The notes under the pieces are model-generated. The model was not told the DNA's origin, did not search any database, and worked only from the letters and a program-made list of their open reading frames with translations. The position numbers were made by a program, and so were the translations under genes. Positions 14,605 through 29,274 of a DNA stretch of 64,000 bases are shown here, one piece after another. Source of the DNA: Euonymus europaeus (Eukaryota > Streptophyta > Magnoliopsida > Celastrales > Celastraceae); assembly GCA_963580455.1 (NCBI GenBank), contig OY756963.1, forward strand, positions 26,183,555 to 26,247,554. Direction: 5' to 3'. How positions within the stretch are numbered: position 1 is the first letter of the stretch; every line of letters begins with the position of its first letter.

Positions 14605-14979
14605 ATGAAGAGCCTGTTTCCCAGAAGCATAAAGAGTGTGACCTTGGGCTCTTCAGTGCACAAGCCAAAAGCTGATGCTGATTCAGAGTCTGAAATTCCA
14701 GTGGTGTTCAAGCAATCCGAAGGACAAGTGAATGGTGTTCATCACGAGATCAAAATAAGAAGACCAAAAAAGGTCGTGAGTTTGAAGCTGGATAGTGCAG
14801 CAGAGGATCCAGAGAGGGCCAAGACGAAAGGGAAGATCAAGGCAAGTGAAAATTTCCCGCTGGAGCCGGCACCTGTAGTTAGGGTTCCCAGGATTTGGAG
14901 TGTCGATTCAAATATTAATGAAAAATCGGATGCATTCATCAGAAGTAAAAAGGAAGCAATGAATCAGCTTGGAGCCTGA
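14605..14979 (+). CDS. Small basic protein of unknown function
   Basis: A 124-residue ORF beginning MKSLFPRSIKSVTLGSS. It is rich in Lys, Ser and Glu, with a central basic run (IRRPKKVVSLKLD) and a C-terminal INEKSDAFIRSKKEAM. That C-terminal form (INEK-DAFI plus basic residues) resembles the end of plant DUF4408/DUF761-type small proteins, but I cannot assign it firmly. An in-frame ATG at 14542 would add 21 residues of poor quality. The stop lies about 250 bp from the convergent GATL gene. No signal peptide or membrane segment is visible. It could be a real orphan-like gene or a fortuitous ORF. Confidence 0.5.
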   Translation: MKSLFPRSIKSVTLGSSVHKPKADADSESEIPVVFKQSEGQVNGVHHEIKIRRPKKVVSLKLDSAAEDPERAKTKGKIKASENFPLEPAPVVRVPRIWSVDSNINEKSDAFIRSKKEAMNQLGA

Positions 14980-15226
14980 TCAAAGGCCTTGGTCGTGATC
15001 TTGTTGTTGAATATATATATATATACATATATAATGGTTAGTTTGTTCAATTAGTACAAATTGCATATTGGGGTTTGCCTGCTTGAAATAAAATTTACTT
15101 CAAACTATATACCCCTATATATACATATCAGCACAAAAAGGATGTTCCAATAATTAATATTTTTTTCTTTCTCCTCTTGGATTTGTCTCACCCATGTACA
15201 AGTCTCTCTCTCTCTCTCATATATCT

Positions 15227-16285
15227 TCATTCTTCCAATGAATGTATTGATGAACGGTAGAGATCATAAGGAGCCCAAAGACGATCAACAGTGCAAGGCT
15301 TCCTTGAATCAAGCCTTAACCAAGGCTTTCCCTTTCCACTCCAATGAAGCAAACTAATTTTCCCAGGATGTAAACTCCTGCATTTCCCTTCAATATTATC
15401 TCCACCTAATCCATGTTGGTTCCATCTATGATCCACTCCCTTTATATTCCCAGCCAAAACCAGTAAAAATGGTGGCAATGAACCCAGATGGTATATTCTC
15501 TTCTGCTTCTGTACCCCCATCCACACCTCTACCTTATCTGTATACCCTCCTTGTCTCCACTTATCTACATCCACCACCATAACTCCTGTGTTAAAGTAAC
15601 ATGGCTTCCTCCCATTGAATGTTTCTGCCAGTTTCTGGTCCGACCAGAACATGTCGGTAAAGTATGTGGTGAAATTCGCGTGACAGTATTCTGGTGCCGC
15701 TAACACTTCATCTTCCAAATCGACTTCCCACAGTTTTTCGATGTCGTCAACGACTACTAGATCCGAGTCCAGATATATGATCCGTCTTACGTCGGCGGGG
15801 ATAATGTCGGCCAAGTAGATTCGGGCGTAATTGAGTGGTTGATCGAGTGCTTGACGAATTGATTTTGAGATTTTGCCACGGACCCGGTTGGAATCGAATC
15901 GGTAGACGTTGAAATTCAGGTAAGGGAAGGTGGATTTGATGCTGGAGAAGACGTCAGGTTCGTACCGGGACCAGAGGAAGTGGAACTCCATGTTTTCCGG
16001 GCACGTCGAGTGTTGCAGAATCGAGAGGACGGCGGCCATTGTGCCCCGGATGTAATTGGCATCGAGGGTCATTGTGATGTGGATTTTTTGTGTGACGTTG
16101 CAGGCGTCTGCATTGCGGTATGCAGGGGCTTCACGGAATACAAGGAGGTTTGGGGAGATGGGTTTTCGAATAATGCCAAGGCGGACGCCATTGGCGGCGG
16201 TGTTGGTGGAGATGCTTAGGAGGAGGAGGAGAGTCAGGAGGCCAAGTAGAGATGGGGATTCAACGATTGAACTCCAAAAGGCCAT
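15227..16285 (-). CDS. Galacturonosyltransferase-like (GATL) GT8 enzyme
   Basis: An intronless 352-residue protein, as usual for GATL genes. Residues 8-25 form a hydrophobic signal/anchor, consistent with a Golgi-lumen enzyme. GT8 hallmarks are all present: LDANYIRGT near 74-81, the metal-binding DxD in IYLDSDLVV (D173-S-D175), [28 protein letters not shown] and the C-terminal [14 protein letters not shown] proteins act in pectin or xylan biosynthesis (GATL1 is PARVUS), and the acceptor of this member cannot be read from sequence. The REAPAYRN N-terminal segment looks closer to GATL2/3/4/10-type members than to PARVUS, a tentative judgement. All catalytic motifs are intact. Its 3' end faces the small ORF at 14605-14979. 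Confidence 0.93.
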   Translation of the reverse strand: MAFWSSIVESPSLLGLLTLLLLLSISTNTAANGVRLGIIRKPISPNLLVFREAPAYRNADACNVTQKIHITMTLDANYIRGTMAAVLSILQHSTCPENMEFHFLWSRYEPDVFSSIKSTFPYLNFNVYRFDSNRVRGKISKSIRQALDQPLNYARIYLADIIPADVRRIIYLDSDLVVVDDIEKLWEVDLEDEVLAAPEYCHANFTTYFTDMFWSDQKLAETFNGRKPCYFNTGVMVVDVDKWRQGGYTDKVEVWMGVQKQKRIYHLGSLPPFLLVLAGNIKGVDHRWNQHGLGGDNIEGKCRSLHPGKISLLHWSGKGKPWLRLDSRKPCTVDRLWAPYDLYRSSIHSLEE

Positions 16286-16819
16286 CCTGCCCTTATTGGG
16301 TGAAAAGGGTAGGAGAGTGTTGGGAGGCGATTAGGGGAGATGGAGAGAGGAAAGAAAGAGAGATTAGGTGTTGCAGCCATTGTTAAGCTGGTTAAGAGAA
16401 GGTTTAGGAGGAAACTAATGATTGATCGATAGACAATTGTATTTTTTGTGTGTCCGTGACCATATGGAATGAGGTTGGTGAGAATGGGATTGTGAGGAGG
16501 AGAAGATTCTTCGGATCACAAAAATGACAAAAAAATTATTACTACTACACACAAACACTGTTGGGAGTTGGGACTTAATGAGTTAATGGCAGGCCTGTAT
16601 TAACTGGCCCATAATGACCCAATGAATTTTTAGATTTCTCACAATATGCAGGCCACTAAGAGTCCATGGGCCTATACGGTTTTGGGCTTTGTCAAGAGAT
16701 TCTGCACAGTACAAGATTGGCAGAAGACCAAGTCTAAGAGGTCTTGCATCAAGCATGCAAGATCCACGTCAGAAGTCAAGAGATCATGCACGGTGCAAGA
16801 TTTGCAGAAATTGAGAAGG

Positions 16820-19700
<2,881 letters not shown>

Positions 19701-20128
19701 CTTCCACTGAGTTCCACTCAGGTTTTGTCAGCAACAAGTTTGGTCACCTGTTACTGGACAGAGATTCACAAGCCGTCAGGGATGATACCCCTGTTCTTGT
19801 ATCGCTAAGGTATAAACCTAGGTCAGAATAAACCTTTTTTCATAAAAAACACAATACCATCCACACCACCTATAAGAAGGAAGGCGTGTACACAGACCCA
19901 AAAGTTGCTAACTTGCTATCCGTATTCTGGTACAACGAACTTTCCAGAACTCAGCCTAATACCTCTTACGGAATAACCCTGCACTAAAACCATTCTTAAT
20001 AATAATTCCGCAAGTTATTTAACCAAAAGGCCATACCAACTAACTAAGACACTACTGGACTAAAGGCCCATCTGTACAACCTGGACGACCCAACAGAAGA
20101 AGAAGGAAAGAATGACCATTCAAACTAA
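19701..20128. other. ABP1 upstream region
   Basis: Likely the 5' UTR and promoter of the minus-strand ABP1 gene. No ORF of note and no regulatory element I can assign with confidence. The sequence ends at the TIR element that starts at 20129. Confidence 0.5.
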
Positions 20129-20743
20129 GGCTCCGTTTGCTTGACGGAAAACAAGCATTTCATAGAAAAAGAAAAATATATCATATAAAAATAATTAATT
20201 TCTAGTGTTTGGACAAAAAAATTACTAATATTTTCCATTGTTTGTTTATTTGGAATTAAAAATTTGAAATACAACACTTTTTATTATGTTGACCAACAAA
20301 TCTGTGTATGTTTCGTGTGAATATACATAAATTCATATTCATATATATATATATATATATAATATTGACAGTAATAAAAATTCTTTAGAACAAATCATTT
20401 TTTATTGTTAAATGTCTTTTATTGTGTGTATACGTACATATGTATATGTATATATATATAATACGTATATGTTTATATAAATTAATTTGATTAAAGTATT
20501 ACGAGTCATAAATGTGCATTGGGTTAAAGATATGTGACTCAATATATTCACATTCATGCTCATAATTTTAGGGAAAACAACATCCTAAAGTTGAGAAGGG
20601 AAGTTGTTTTCCATTTTTAAAGTTTTAAAATTGAGTTGATTATATAGTATTTTTAATTTATTATTTTTATTTTCCATCCCCAAACACCATAAAATGAGGA
20701 AAATATTTTTCAAAAATTAATTTTTCGTCAAACAAACGGACCA
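20129..20743. mobile_element. 615-bp TIR element flanked by TAA
   Basis: Left end GGCTCCGTTTGCTTGACGG and right end, read on the minus strand, TGGTCCGTTTGTTTGACG match at most positions over about 24 bp. TAA at 20126-20128 and 20744-20746 is a plausible 3-bp target duplication, suggesting a PIF/Harbinger-like non-autonomous element. The interior is AT-rich with a TA microsatellite (about 20341-20360) and no transposase. It lies between the divergent ABP1 and mTERF4 genes. Confidence 0.6.
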
Positions 20744-20746
20744 TAA

Positions 20747-22032
20747 GTCTTACCGCTTACGCCAACTCTTGCAGGTACGAACAAGGATGATTCATAACAG
20801 GTTTTCTGCTAATTTTTCATTTCAATAGAAGATTTTACCGAAGCGAAGCCAGAGAAATGGAGAATATGGTTTTTTTGGTTAATGCCTTGTTTGGTTTACG
20901 CGCATAAACAGATTTTTTATTAGGGGTAAAACCGTAAAATGAAATCTATTTTTTCCACTATTTTCAAAAAGCTTTTAAATAGGAAATAAAAACAAACTAT
21001 TTACAATGCAGAGATATATCACGAATCGCGGCTGTGTTCGTCCCCGTCCCTTCAAGTTCTTTAACCCCTCCTCCCCAACCCCTAACGGAGGAACCTCATA
21101 CTCAAGTTCTCCTGCTGCCTTCAATCGTCGTCGGGGAACCTCATACTCAGGTTCTTTTCTTCTCCTTCATTGGTTTTGGAAACTGAGGCTATATGTTCTT
21201 AGCTTGACTGAAAGAGCTAGAAGAGTGTGAGATAGGAATTGTGGATAAGAACAGTTAAAGTGAAAACTGAAGCTGGATTTTTTATTTCTAGTATCATCTA
21301 ATGTTTTCTCACTTTCATGTTTTTTGGGGCAATTAAGAGCTTGAAATGGGGGTTTAGGGTTTTAGACTACTCTGATTGGGTTTTAGTTGAGCTTTTCTAT
21401 TTCGTTAATTATGTAATAGAGGTTTCACGATATTTTTTTTGTAAGTTATCTTCTTTATTCTACTGCCTTAGTTTGTGATCACACAGCAACAGTACCATTT
21501 GGTGATTCTTGATGCACAAATATTCTTCTGAAACAAGAAATCAAGTTAAATAATGAAATAAGAATCGATGTCTGGAAGTCCATCGATGAAGCAATGATGT
21601 TAAACTTGCATATTGATGTCAAAATCAGTAATGTGAAGACTGGCCATGGCCAAAGTGATGTTAGGAATTTAGGATTTATTTTTCAAATTTTAAGAGGCCA
21701 CTTTTTTTTTTATCTGCATTCCAAATGCTTTTATTTTCTGTAACTGTTTGCTTTTATTGTTTTGCTTGTGTATGTGTTTGTAGTCAGATCCCCATCAACA
21801 TGATGACCCGTTTCCTTTTATAATTTTGTTTTTTGGTTCCCTGACACCAGATCACATTTGACTGTTCAAGAACAAAAATACCACAATTTCAATCCCTCCT
21901 CTTTCTCACACACGTCAGTTACATGAAATGAAGTTGTTAATGATATTTAAGGAGTGAAGGGTTTAGCTTTAGTTGGTGCTAGTAACTTCTTGTTTTGTAT
22001 TTTGCAGATTCAATACCACATTGTGCGAGATA
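20747..22032 (+). other. mTERF4 5' region with probable 5'-UTR intron
   Basis: A pyrimidine-rich stretch around 21030-21170 contains two copies of GGAACCTCATACTCA and looks like 5' UTR. A 74-codon ORF at 21006 is not conserved-looking. A clear acceptor (TTTTGCAG at 22007) lies just before the mTERF4 start, implying a 5'-UTR intron. The donor, probably between 21150 and 21240, cannot be fixed. Confidence 0.5.
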
Positions 22033-23598
22033 ATGACAACCATGAGCTTTACCGGCCTTACAAAACCAATCTTTGTGCTTGTTCATCCAGAGGTACCTTC
22101 TCTTGTATACAGCAAATGCCAGTTAAATTTTAAGTCATTTCTGAACATCCCTTGTAACTATGGGGGAAGGATTGGGCTGATTACAAGGTCTCATTACTCT
22201 GTTGCACATAGAGAATCTAGTTCTGTGGATTTAACTTCATCCAAGAGAGAAAATGTGCCTTTAGGTCGGAAACTAGGAGGCTCGTCATCTCTTTATAGCC
22301 GTCCAAGTTTATCAATCATGAAAAGGGAGAGAATGGAAAACCGTGCCAAGGTTTATGACTTCTTAAGGGAGATTGGCATTATTCCTGATGAGCTTGATGG
22401 GTTAGAACTTCCTGTGACTGTCGAGGTTATGAGGGAGCGTGTGGATTTTCTCCACAAATTAGGGCTCACAATTGAAGATATTAACAACTACCCCCTTGTT
22501 CTAGGCTGTAGTGTGAAAAAGAACATGATTCCTGTGCTTGACTATCTTGGGAAATTGGGTGTCAGGAAATCAACTTTCACGGAGTTCTTAAGAAGATACC
22601 CACAAGTTCTCCATGCAAGTGTTGTTATCGACCTTGCTCCAGTGGTTAAGTATCTTCAAGGGATGGATATCAAGCCAAATGATATTCCTCGTGTTCTTGA
22701 AAGATATCCTGAAGTGTTGGGATTCAAACTTGAGGGGACCATGAGCACATCAGTTGCTTATCTGGTAGGAATAGGGGTAGCAAGAAGAGAAATTGGGGGG
22801 CTTTTAACTAGGTACCCAGAGATTTTAGGGATGCGCGTGGGCCGGGTGATCAAGCCTTTTGTTGAATATCTTGGAAGCTTAGGTATTCCAAGGTTAGCTG
22901 TTGCTAGATTAATTGAGAAACGACCACACATTCTTAGTTTCGGATTGCAAGAGACTGTTAAACCAAATGTAGATCTGCTTTTAGAGTTTAATGTTCGAGA
23001 AGAATTACTTTCTGCTGTAGTTGCACAGTATCCTGAGATGATAGGAATTGACTTAAAGCCAAAGCTACAAGCTCAACAGAGTTTGCTTCATTCACTCATT
23101 GATTTGGGTTCTGAGGATTTTGGCAAAGTCGTCGAGAAAATGCCCCAAATTGTTAGCCTCAGCAGTACAGCTGTGATAAGCCATGTGGATTTCCTCAAGG
23201 GTTGTGGGTTCTCCATGCCGCAAGTGAGCAAGATGGTCGTTGGTTGTCCCCAATTACTTGCCCTAAATCTGGGCATTATGAAACTTAGCTTTGATTACTT
23301 CCGAAAAGAGATGGAAAGGCCATTGGTTGATTTGGTTACTTTCCCTGCATTTTTTACTTATGGTCTGGAGTCGACAATAAAACCGAGACATAAAATGGTT
23401 GCGAGAAGGAGGTTAAAATGTTCTCTCTCGTGGCTTCTCAATTGCGCCGATGAAAAGTTTGAGCAACGGATGAACTATGACATTATTGACATGGAAGACG
23501 AAGAAACTGAGCAATCATTTGACATGAATTCACTGATGGAATCAAGAAATGATGATTCAGCTTCTGACTATGAGGACAGCGATGATGAGTATGCATAA
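22033..23598 (+). CDS. MTERF4: Plastid mTERF protein (mTERF4 / BSM / RUG2 type)
   Basis: A single coding exon of 521 residues. I start at 22033 (MTTMSFTG), downstream of an intron acceptor at 22007; the in-frame ATG at 21973 would lie in the intron. The first 60-90 residues are basic and Ser-rich, fitting a transit peptide. About nine mTERF repeats follow (roughly 100-450), each with a P-x-(V/I)-L-(G/H)-type turn such as YPLVLG, YPQVLH, YPEVLG, YPEILG, RPHILS, YPEMIG, MPQIVS and CPQLLA. The tail is acidic (DYEDSDDEYA). In Arabidopsis the orthologue supports plastid group II intron splicing and chloroplast development; function here is by homology. Sequence similarity to that orthologue is very strong in the repeat region. 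Confidence 0.94.
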   Translation: MTTMSFTGLTKPIFVLVHPEVPSLVYSKCQLNFKSFLNIPCNYGGRIGLITRSHYSVAHRESSSVDLTSSKRENVPLGRKLGGSSSLYSRPSLSIMKRERMENRAKVYDFLREIGIIPDELDGLELPVTVEVMRERVDFLHKLGLTIEDINNYPLVLGCSVKKNMIPVLDYLGKLGVRKSTFTEFLRRYPQVLHASVVIDLAPVVKYLQGMDIKPNDIPRVLERYPEVLGFKLEGTMSTSVAYLVGIGVARREIGGLLTRYPEILGMRVGRVIKPFVEYLGSLGIPRLAVARLIEKRPHILSFGLQETVKPNVDLLLEFNVREELLSAVVAQYPEMIGIDLKPKLQAQQSLLHSLIDLGSEDFGKVVEKMPQIVSLSSTAVISHVDFLKGCGFSMPQVSKMVVGCPQLLALNLGIMKLSFDYFRKEMERPLVDLVTFPAFFTYGLESTIKPRHKMVARRRLKCSLSWLLNCADEKFEQRMNYDIIDMEDEETEQSFDMNSLMESRNDDSASDYEDSDDEYA

Positions 23599-24737
23599 AA
23601 CATGAAGTCAGCTGCAGATTATGGGTTTTGAGCTCGAGACTCCAGACCTTCCTAAATTGAAGGATTTCCAATACAATGCCATTTATCTACAAGTAGACCC
23701 CATCACAACACCTCAGCAAGCTTTCCTGGTTGTTCTTGTAATAGTTACTCTCAGTTGAGAAGAAACTCACAGCTGCTTTGAGCTTGTATATATGGATGCT
23801 TGTAGGATAAACTCACTGAATTTTTTTATCTCATTTCTTTGGTCATCATTTGAATCTTGCAGATGCTGTTTTGAATCTTTTCAAAGAAATGGTCGTGCAA
23901 CTTTGTTTTATGGTCAAGCACACGGTTATGTATGAAGCATTGACTGGGCTTTCGACTAGTCTAATTAAACATTATTAATTAATCAAACAAATTATGTAGA
24001 GGCTATCTGCGCAGCATTGCACCGGCTTTCGACCAGTTTAATTAAAAATTGAAAGACTCAGAATAAAATTGGAGATTTATAAAGGCTTCATTTACAGAAG
24101 ATTCTTATGTATCAAGAAAAATGTCTTGTCCGGGTATACAACTAAGAATCCGTTTGTTTCACAATTGCATTTCATAGCTATGAAAAATGTTGTACTTAAA
24201 GTTATAAAAAATATGTGTAAAAAGTTGTATGCTTCACAGCTTTAAGTTATATAAAATATTGTGGGGATATTTGATTTATTCTTATATTATATTAATTTCA
24301 TAGATAAAATTAAAAAAAATGTATTATAATAAAAAATAATTAAAAACTTTTAAAATACGAAGGAACAATTGTGTAATGTGGTTGTAAAAAATTGTGAGTC
24401 CCACAAGTTTAAACAGTGCGAAATCTAAAACAAATACAACCTACGTCATTAACTCACATTTTCCCAAAACTAATTTTCATTTACCTTTTCAAGCAGGAAC
24501 AAAAGACGGATATTCATTTTCTTAAATACAAACAAAACAAACATCTAATGGCACTGTCTGTGCGCTGTGTCCCCTGTAGCTCTACTGCTCTAAGTCATAA
24601 ACCTCCATTGGATTGCCGTAAGTTCCTCCAAGCATGGGCTTAAAAGATTTCACATCTTATGCCCCATCATGCAAAATAGGATTAAGAAGCGCTTGGAGAT
24701 AAGCCAACTGATTTATCTGAAGGAAAGGCGCCAATGC
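23599..24737. other. Intergenic between mTERF4 and the plastid membrane protein gene
   Basis: The two genes converge here. From 23599 to about 23830 is probably mTERF4 3' UTR. Around 24140-24420 an AT-rich stretch begins CCGTTTGTTTCACAATT and ends with a weakly complementary GTTTAAAC-containing segment, possibly an old TIR element. No coding sequence was recognised. Confidence 0.5.
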
Positions 24738-26663
24738 TACTCCATTCTTTGTAGCCATCCAAACTGCACAATTTTTTTTCTTCCGATAAACGAGTTAGTA
24801 TCAAAGAGGTATGAAAATCACACCTTGAAATCATGATGCATACCTTCCATGCGTACATTCCGAAGAACGCTATAGTATCTGCAGACCAGACAACTGCAAA
24901 GGATTTCCAGAAGAATGGGATTATAATGTTGAGTAGTGGAATTAGGAGAAATAGATAGTTAAGAGCCTCCTTCTCATTCTTGGAGCAGTCTCGGGCTCGA
25001 AGGGAAGGAATTGCTGCAAAAACCATAAGTTGAAGTTCTTCAACATTCTCATCTATGCATTCTTCAATGCTCTAATTAATGTATATAAGTCGACCACAGA
25101 AGCTTCAATTGTAATTTCCCTCACATTTTGTTGAGATATTTTTCTAAAATAGATAAAAAGGAAGAAGCTCTTTCAAACTTTTCAAGAACTCTAAGTAGGA
25201 CTATTTTATGTGCTAGGGTTTGGGGGAGGGGATTACACGCTATACTTGATCCGGACAAAACAAGCATTTACTAAAATCCTTCATGTTGTTACAGATTTCC
25301 AACTCTCGAGGTAATCATGCAGAGACGAGGCATGTGTAATATACGTGAGGATAGGTATCAGGGAAATACTCACTGAACATCCAAATAGACCACATCCCCA
25401 TTAATCTCCATATATCTGGTTCATTTGATGGAAATAAGAGATTGAAAGACAGGGCTCCACCGAGCAGCATTGATGCATAGCCTTGAACCTCAAAAACAGT
25501 GTACAAAGTAGTTCCAGGCACAGCAGGGTTTTTTGTCGCTGTAGATGCCCTTGGTGCAAATGTCGCAGCAGTCTTCTGAACAACCTGTCACGGAGGAAAA
25601 AGAGGATTGTCACGAGAAATCACCTAAAAAATATATTTGGTTCAGGGAAATTGTAAGCCTTTTCAGCATAAATTCAAAGTGAAATCCTTGTTTGAGCATG
25701 TCAAGAAAACAAACAAACAAAAAACAAAAACACCCCATAGCATTATAGTAACTTCAAGAACTTGCAGAAGTAACCAAATTTTTCTTGAAAGTTAGTGCGT
25801 TACTAATCATTAGGGTTTGGTAGATTATCCTGAAATCGGGAAGAATGCTTTTAAAGAAATCATATCGCTATCATCTCCTGTCCAAGAGAAGATCATAATG
25901 CAGCAATGGGAAAAAAAAAACTCTTCTCAATAGGAGACGAAAGGCTGCTTACATTTACCCTTCTGATACTCCACCACTACTGCCAGAGCCTTGTGCATTG
26001 GGGTTATGTGTCGGCTTCTACGTATTGTCACAATGGAATAAAAATCAACACGGAAAAAAGTGCATTGGAAGGCCTACTCTAATAGATAAAATACACTACT
26101 CCATCACACAGAGACTGAGGCCTTGTTGATGTGGATTCTGTACATGTCTATCTTCATATCTACTTTGAGAAGTTTCCCTAGCAATCGCATAAGATATTTT
26201 TTCCTACTAATTCAAATTGAACCAAACAAAACATGCATACAAGGTTGCATATCATTGAGCCAAAAACCAGTCTCTTCTTCAATCAATTACAGGAACTAAA
26301 AACAATCACCAAAGTTAGACGTGGAACAAGAAAAACTAAGAAAACCAATTAATTATATAATCTAGGCGTCCACAAAAAATGGGTTCAGAAAACGAAAGTA
26401 AAAAATCCAACCTTTTTGATATCTTTGCCAATTACAGGGCTGGCGGATGGGCTTGAGGCCTTGATTGACTCATCGGGTTCTTCATTTTTCTCCTCTTTAG
26501 ATTCTTCTACTGTCTGCGTGTCAAGTTCATTGGCATTTGCAACTATTTTCAAGGTTTTGTCAGTCAATCGAGGGTTGTAGAACCCATTCCGGGAGAACGT
26601 CGATCTGGAATGAAACACTGTAATTTGGAAGTTGCAGAGAGACGTTGAGATCAACGAATTCAT
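24738..26663 (-). CDS. Plastid-targeted integral membrane protein, function unknown
   Basis: Four exons on the minus strand: 26663-26412, 25584-25374, 25013-24844, 24764-24738; 660 nt, 219 residues. All junctions are GT-AG and in phase. Residues 1 to about 40 are Ser- and Thr-rich with Arg and few acids, fitting a chloroplast transit peptide. An acidic Lys/Glu linker follows (about 44-75). Four hydrophobic segments lie at about 108-126 (YASMLLGGALSFNLLF), 133-143, 158-178 (LNYLFLLIPLLNIIIPFFW) and 182-199. The short final exon encodes FGWLQRME. I recognise this as the kind of conserved chloroplast membrane protein shared among plants, but no biochemical function is known to me. The start is the first Met giving a transit-like N-terminus; an upstream ORF extension lacks an ATG of better quality. 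Confidence 0.82.
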
Positions 26664-27547
26664 GTTGCTTGACACAGTCTTTAATGGATTTTCATGGTGT
26701 CTGTGAGAGAGAGGGATGAATGGATAAGGATTAAGGAATGTGTAATGGCGCGACTTGTAGGAATGAGACGACGTCGGATAAGTGTTGGGGTTGCTCTCAC
26801 AAAAGAGGACCGTGTTTGGATCTACCACATTTATCAAATACTGTTTTTTATAAACAATTTCGGACAAACATTTTCATGGTAATTATGATGAATTAACTTA
26901 ACTTTGTTTTTTCCCTTTTCAATTGAAAGAGAGTGATTTTTTGGAACTAAATATTATATAATATGAATAACACATGATGGCGTTTTCTTTCAATGATTAA
27001 AGATTATGAAAAACTTTAATTTAACAAATTAAAATGGCTAATCGTTTTAAATAAAAATAGTTTCAAGAGCAAAGTTATAATGAACCCAATAAAAAATAAA
27101 TATAGTACAATTACTAAAGTGAAAAGTTGGATTTCTTTTTCATAAATATTCATTCAAATTCACTCACATGGATGATCTTATATTCTTATATATTTTGTTA
27201 ACTGAAAATGATATCATATAAATAATTTTTTTTGACAGCCGACATAATTATAGGCTCATATTGTCAAATCCGCGTGCACATAAATTTTTTAACTACAAAA
27301 TGATAAGTTAGTCAAATTTAGCGTGTGTGCATTTTTTTTACTTGATAGACATTGTGATTCATAAAAAAGTTCGACATTGTAATTCAAAATCATTACTCTT
27401 GTAGGCTCAACTTACCATATTTTCAATTGAAAAATTTATATGCATATGAGTCAGCGAGTCTGATGGTATGGATGTAGCTTAATATCATATGTTCGAAGGG
27501 CAAGGCAAGGTTATAAAAAGTTAATTTGCCACTATAATTTGCAACTC
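26664..27547. other. AT-rich intergenic DNA
   Basis: Upstream of the minus-strand plastid membrane protein gene. AT-rich, with no ORF or repeat that I can define. A weak tRNA-like phrase near 27450 (GGTATGGATGTAGC then ATGTTCGAAGG) may be SINE debris. Confidence 0.5.
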
Positions 27548-27885
27548 CGTTTTATATCCCATGGGATCCCATAATTTATTCCATTGTATAATACAATGAA
27601 ATAACAGATTTTATTACAGTGGAATGCGTACTATTACAATGGAATACGTTATTTCACTGTGCTAGAATCTGTTATTCTATTGTGATAATACAATGGAATA
27701 ACGTATGAGATATTTCATTGTAATAATACAATGGAATAACAGATTCTAGTACAGTGGAATACGTATTATTACAATGGAATACGTTATTCCATTGTAATAA
27801 AATTTGTTATTCCATTATAATAATACAATGAAATAAAATATGGAATCCCATAGGATACAACCTCATGGGATATATATCATTTTCC
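27548..27885. mobile_element. Palindromic MITE, copy 1
   Basis: Ends are inverted copies of TATATCCCATG...GG(A/T)(T/C)CCATA. The interior consists of repeated inverted blocks of TTATTCCATTGTAATA and its complement, so the whole element can fold into a long hairpin. A shorter relative with the same ends and interior is at 58672-58880. No coding capacity and no clear target duplication were seen. Superfamily not determined. Confidence 0.65.
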
Positions 27886-28359
27886 CTATAATTTGTGTTT
27901 ATAATTAAAAAAAGAAAGTAAAAAATATATCATTTAAAACCAAAATTTTGGACAGTAATTGAAAATATAAATACTCGGACGCCAATGAGACATAGATCAA
28001 TACTTACACGATCTATCATTTTTCACTTCGATACTCACACGACATATATAGGTGTTAATATCCTAATAATAATATAATAATTTATACACTATCATAATTT
28101 CAATATCCTAATAATAATTTAATAATTTATACAATATCATAATTTCAGTTATATTAAAGACGTAACTGGCTGCTGTTAATATATGCTGGGTGTGTTTGGT
28201 AAACAATATTGCATGTAGCATATAATTTAGCTTATATGCTGATAGCGTATATGCTGTTTGAAATGCTGTGACTGTTTGGTTAACTTTTTTCAGAAAAAAC
28301 ATATATGTTGTTTCAAATGCTGTGGTAAATTACATTCAGAAGCAGTAGTACAAATTAAA

Positions 28360-29100
28360 AAATATTTTCAAAATTATATAATAAATTATTAAATATAATT
28401 GAATATATTATTTTAAAATAAATATATTATTAAATATAAATAATTAATTAAATCTATAAATAATATAAATAATTCAATATATTAGTAAAAATGTTAATAT
28501 ATTATTAAATATAAATAAATAACAATTTATTATTTAATATAAATGTATTATGAAATAAAAATAAACAATAGATTAGTAAATATAAATAAATAAATTATTA
28601 AATATAATTAATATATTATTTAAAAATAAATATATTAGAAAATATAAATAATTTAATATATCAGTAAAAATATTAATACATTATTAAATATAAATAATTT
28701 AATATATTAGTAAAAATGTTAATATATTATTAAATATAAATAAATAATAGATTAGTAAATATAAATAAATAAATTAGTAAATATAATTTAATATATTATT
28801 TAAAAGTAAATATATTATTAAATATATTGGTAAAAATATTAATATATTATTAAATATAAATGAATATTTTATTAAATAAAAGTAAATAATAGATTAGTAA
28901 ATATAAATAAATAAATTATTAAATATAATTGAATATATTATTTAAAAATAAATATATTATTAAATATAAATAATTAAATATGTTAGTAAAAATTTTAATA
29001 TATTATTAAATATAAATGAATATATTCTTAAATAAAAATAAATAACAATTTATTATTAAATAAAAATGAATATATTATTAAATAAAATAAATAATAAATT
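28360..29100. repeat. Higher-order AT-rich array of AATATATTATTAAATATAAAT units
   Basis: Short units such as AATATATTATTAAATATAAAT recur throughout. A longer phrase, TAAATATAAT(T)GAATATATTATTTAAAA, returns near 28390, 28600, 28780 and 28920, giving a variable higher-order period of about 140-210 bp. Almost pure A/T. It forms the core of the long-TIR element. Confidence 0.75.
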
Positions 29101-29274
29101 GTTAACATTAAGGGTATTTTAGTCATTTGATTGAAATATAAGGGATAGTTTAGACTTTTCAACTTTGATAAAAAGTAAATGTTGTTGAAAATGATTTTTA
29201 TGTAACATTTGAAAATTGTAACATATATGCTAACATTGTTTTTGGGTGTTTGATTAAATTGTTTTTGGGTGTTT

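Noticed and set aside
21006..21230. ORF before mTERF4 as its N-terminal exon
   Set aside because: The downstream exon has its own ATG with transit-peptide character right after an acceptor. The upstream ORF is low-complexity and more likely 5' UTR.
24140..24420. Possible TIR element near the 3' end of the plastid membrane protein gene
   Set aside because: The ends match too weakly and no target duplication was found. Mentioned only in the intergenic note.
28360..29100. Regular repeated units resembling a CRISPR array or centromeric satellite
   Set aside because: Units are A/T-only, of variable spacing, without unique spacers, and enclosed in a TIR element in a plant genome. Too short for a centromeric array.
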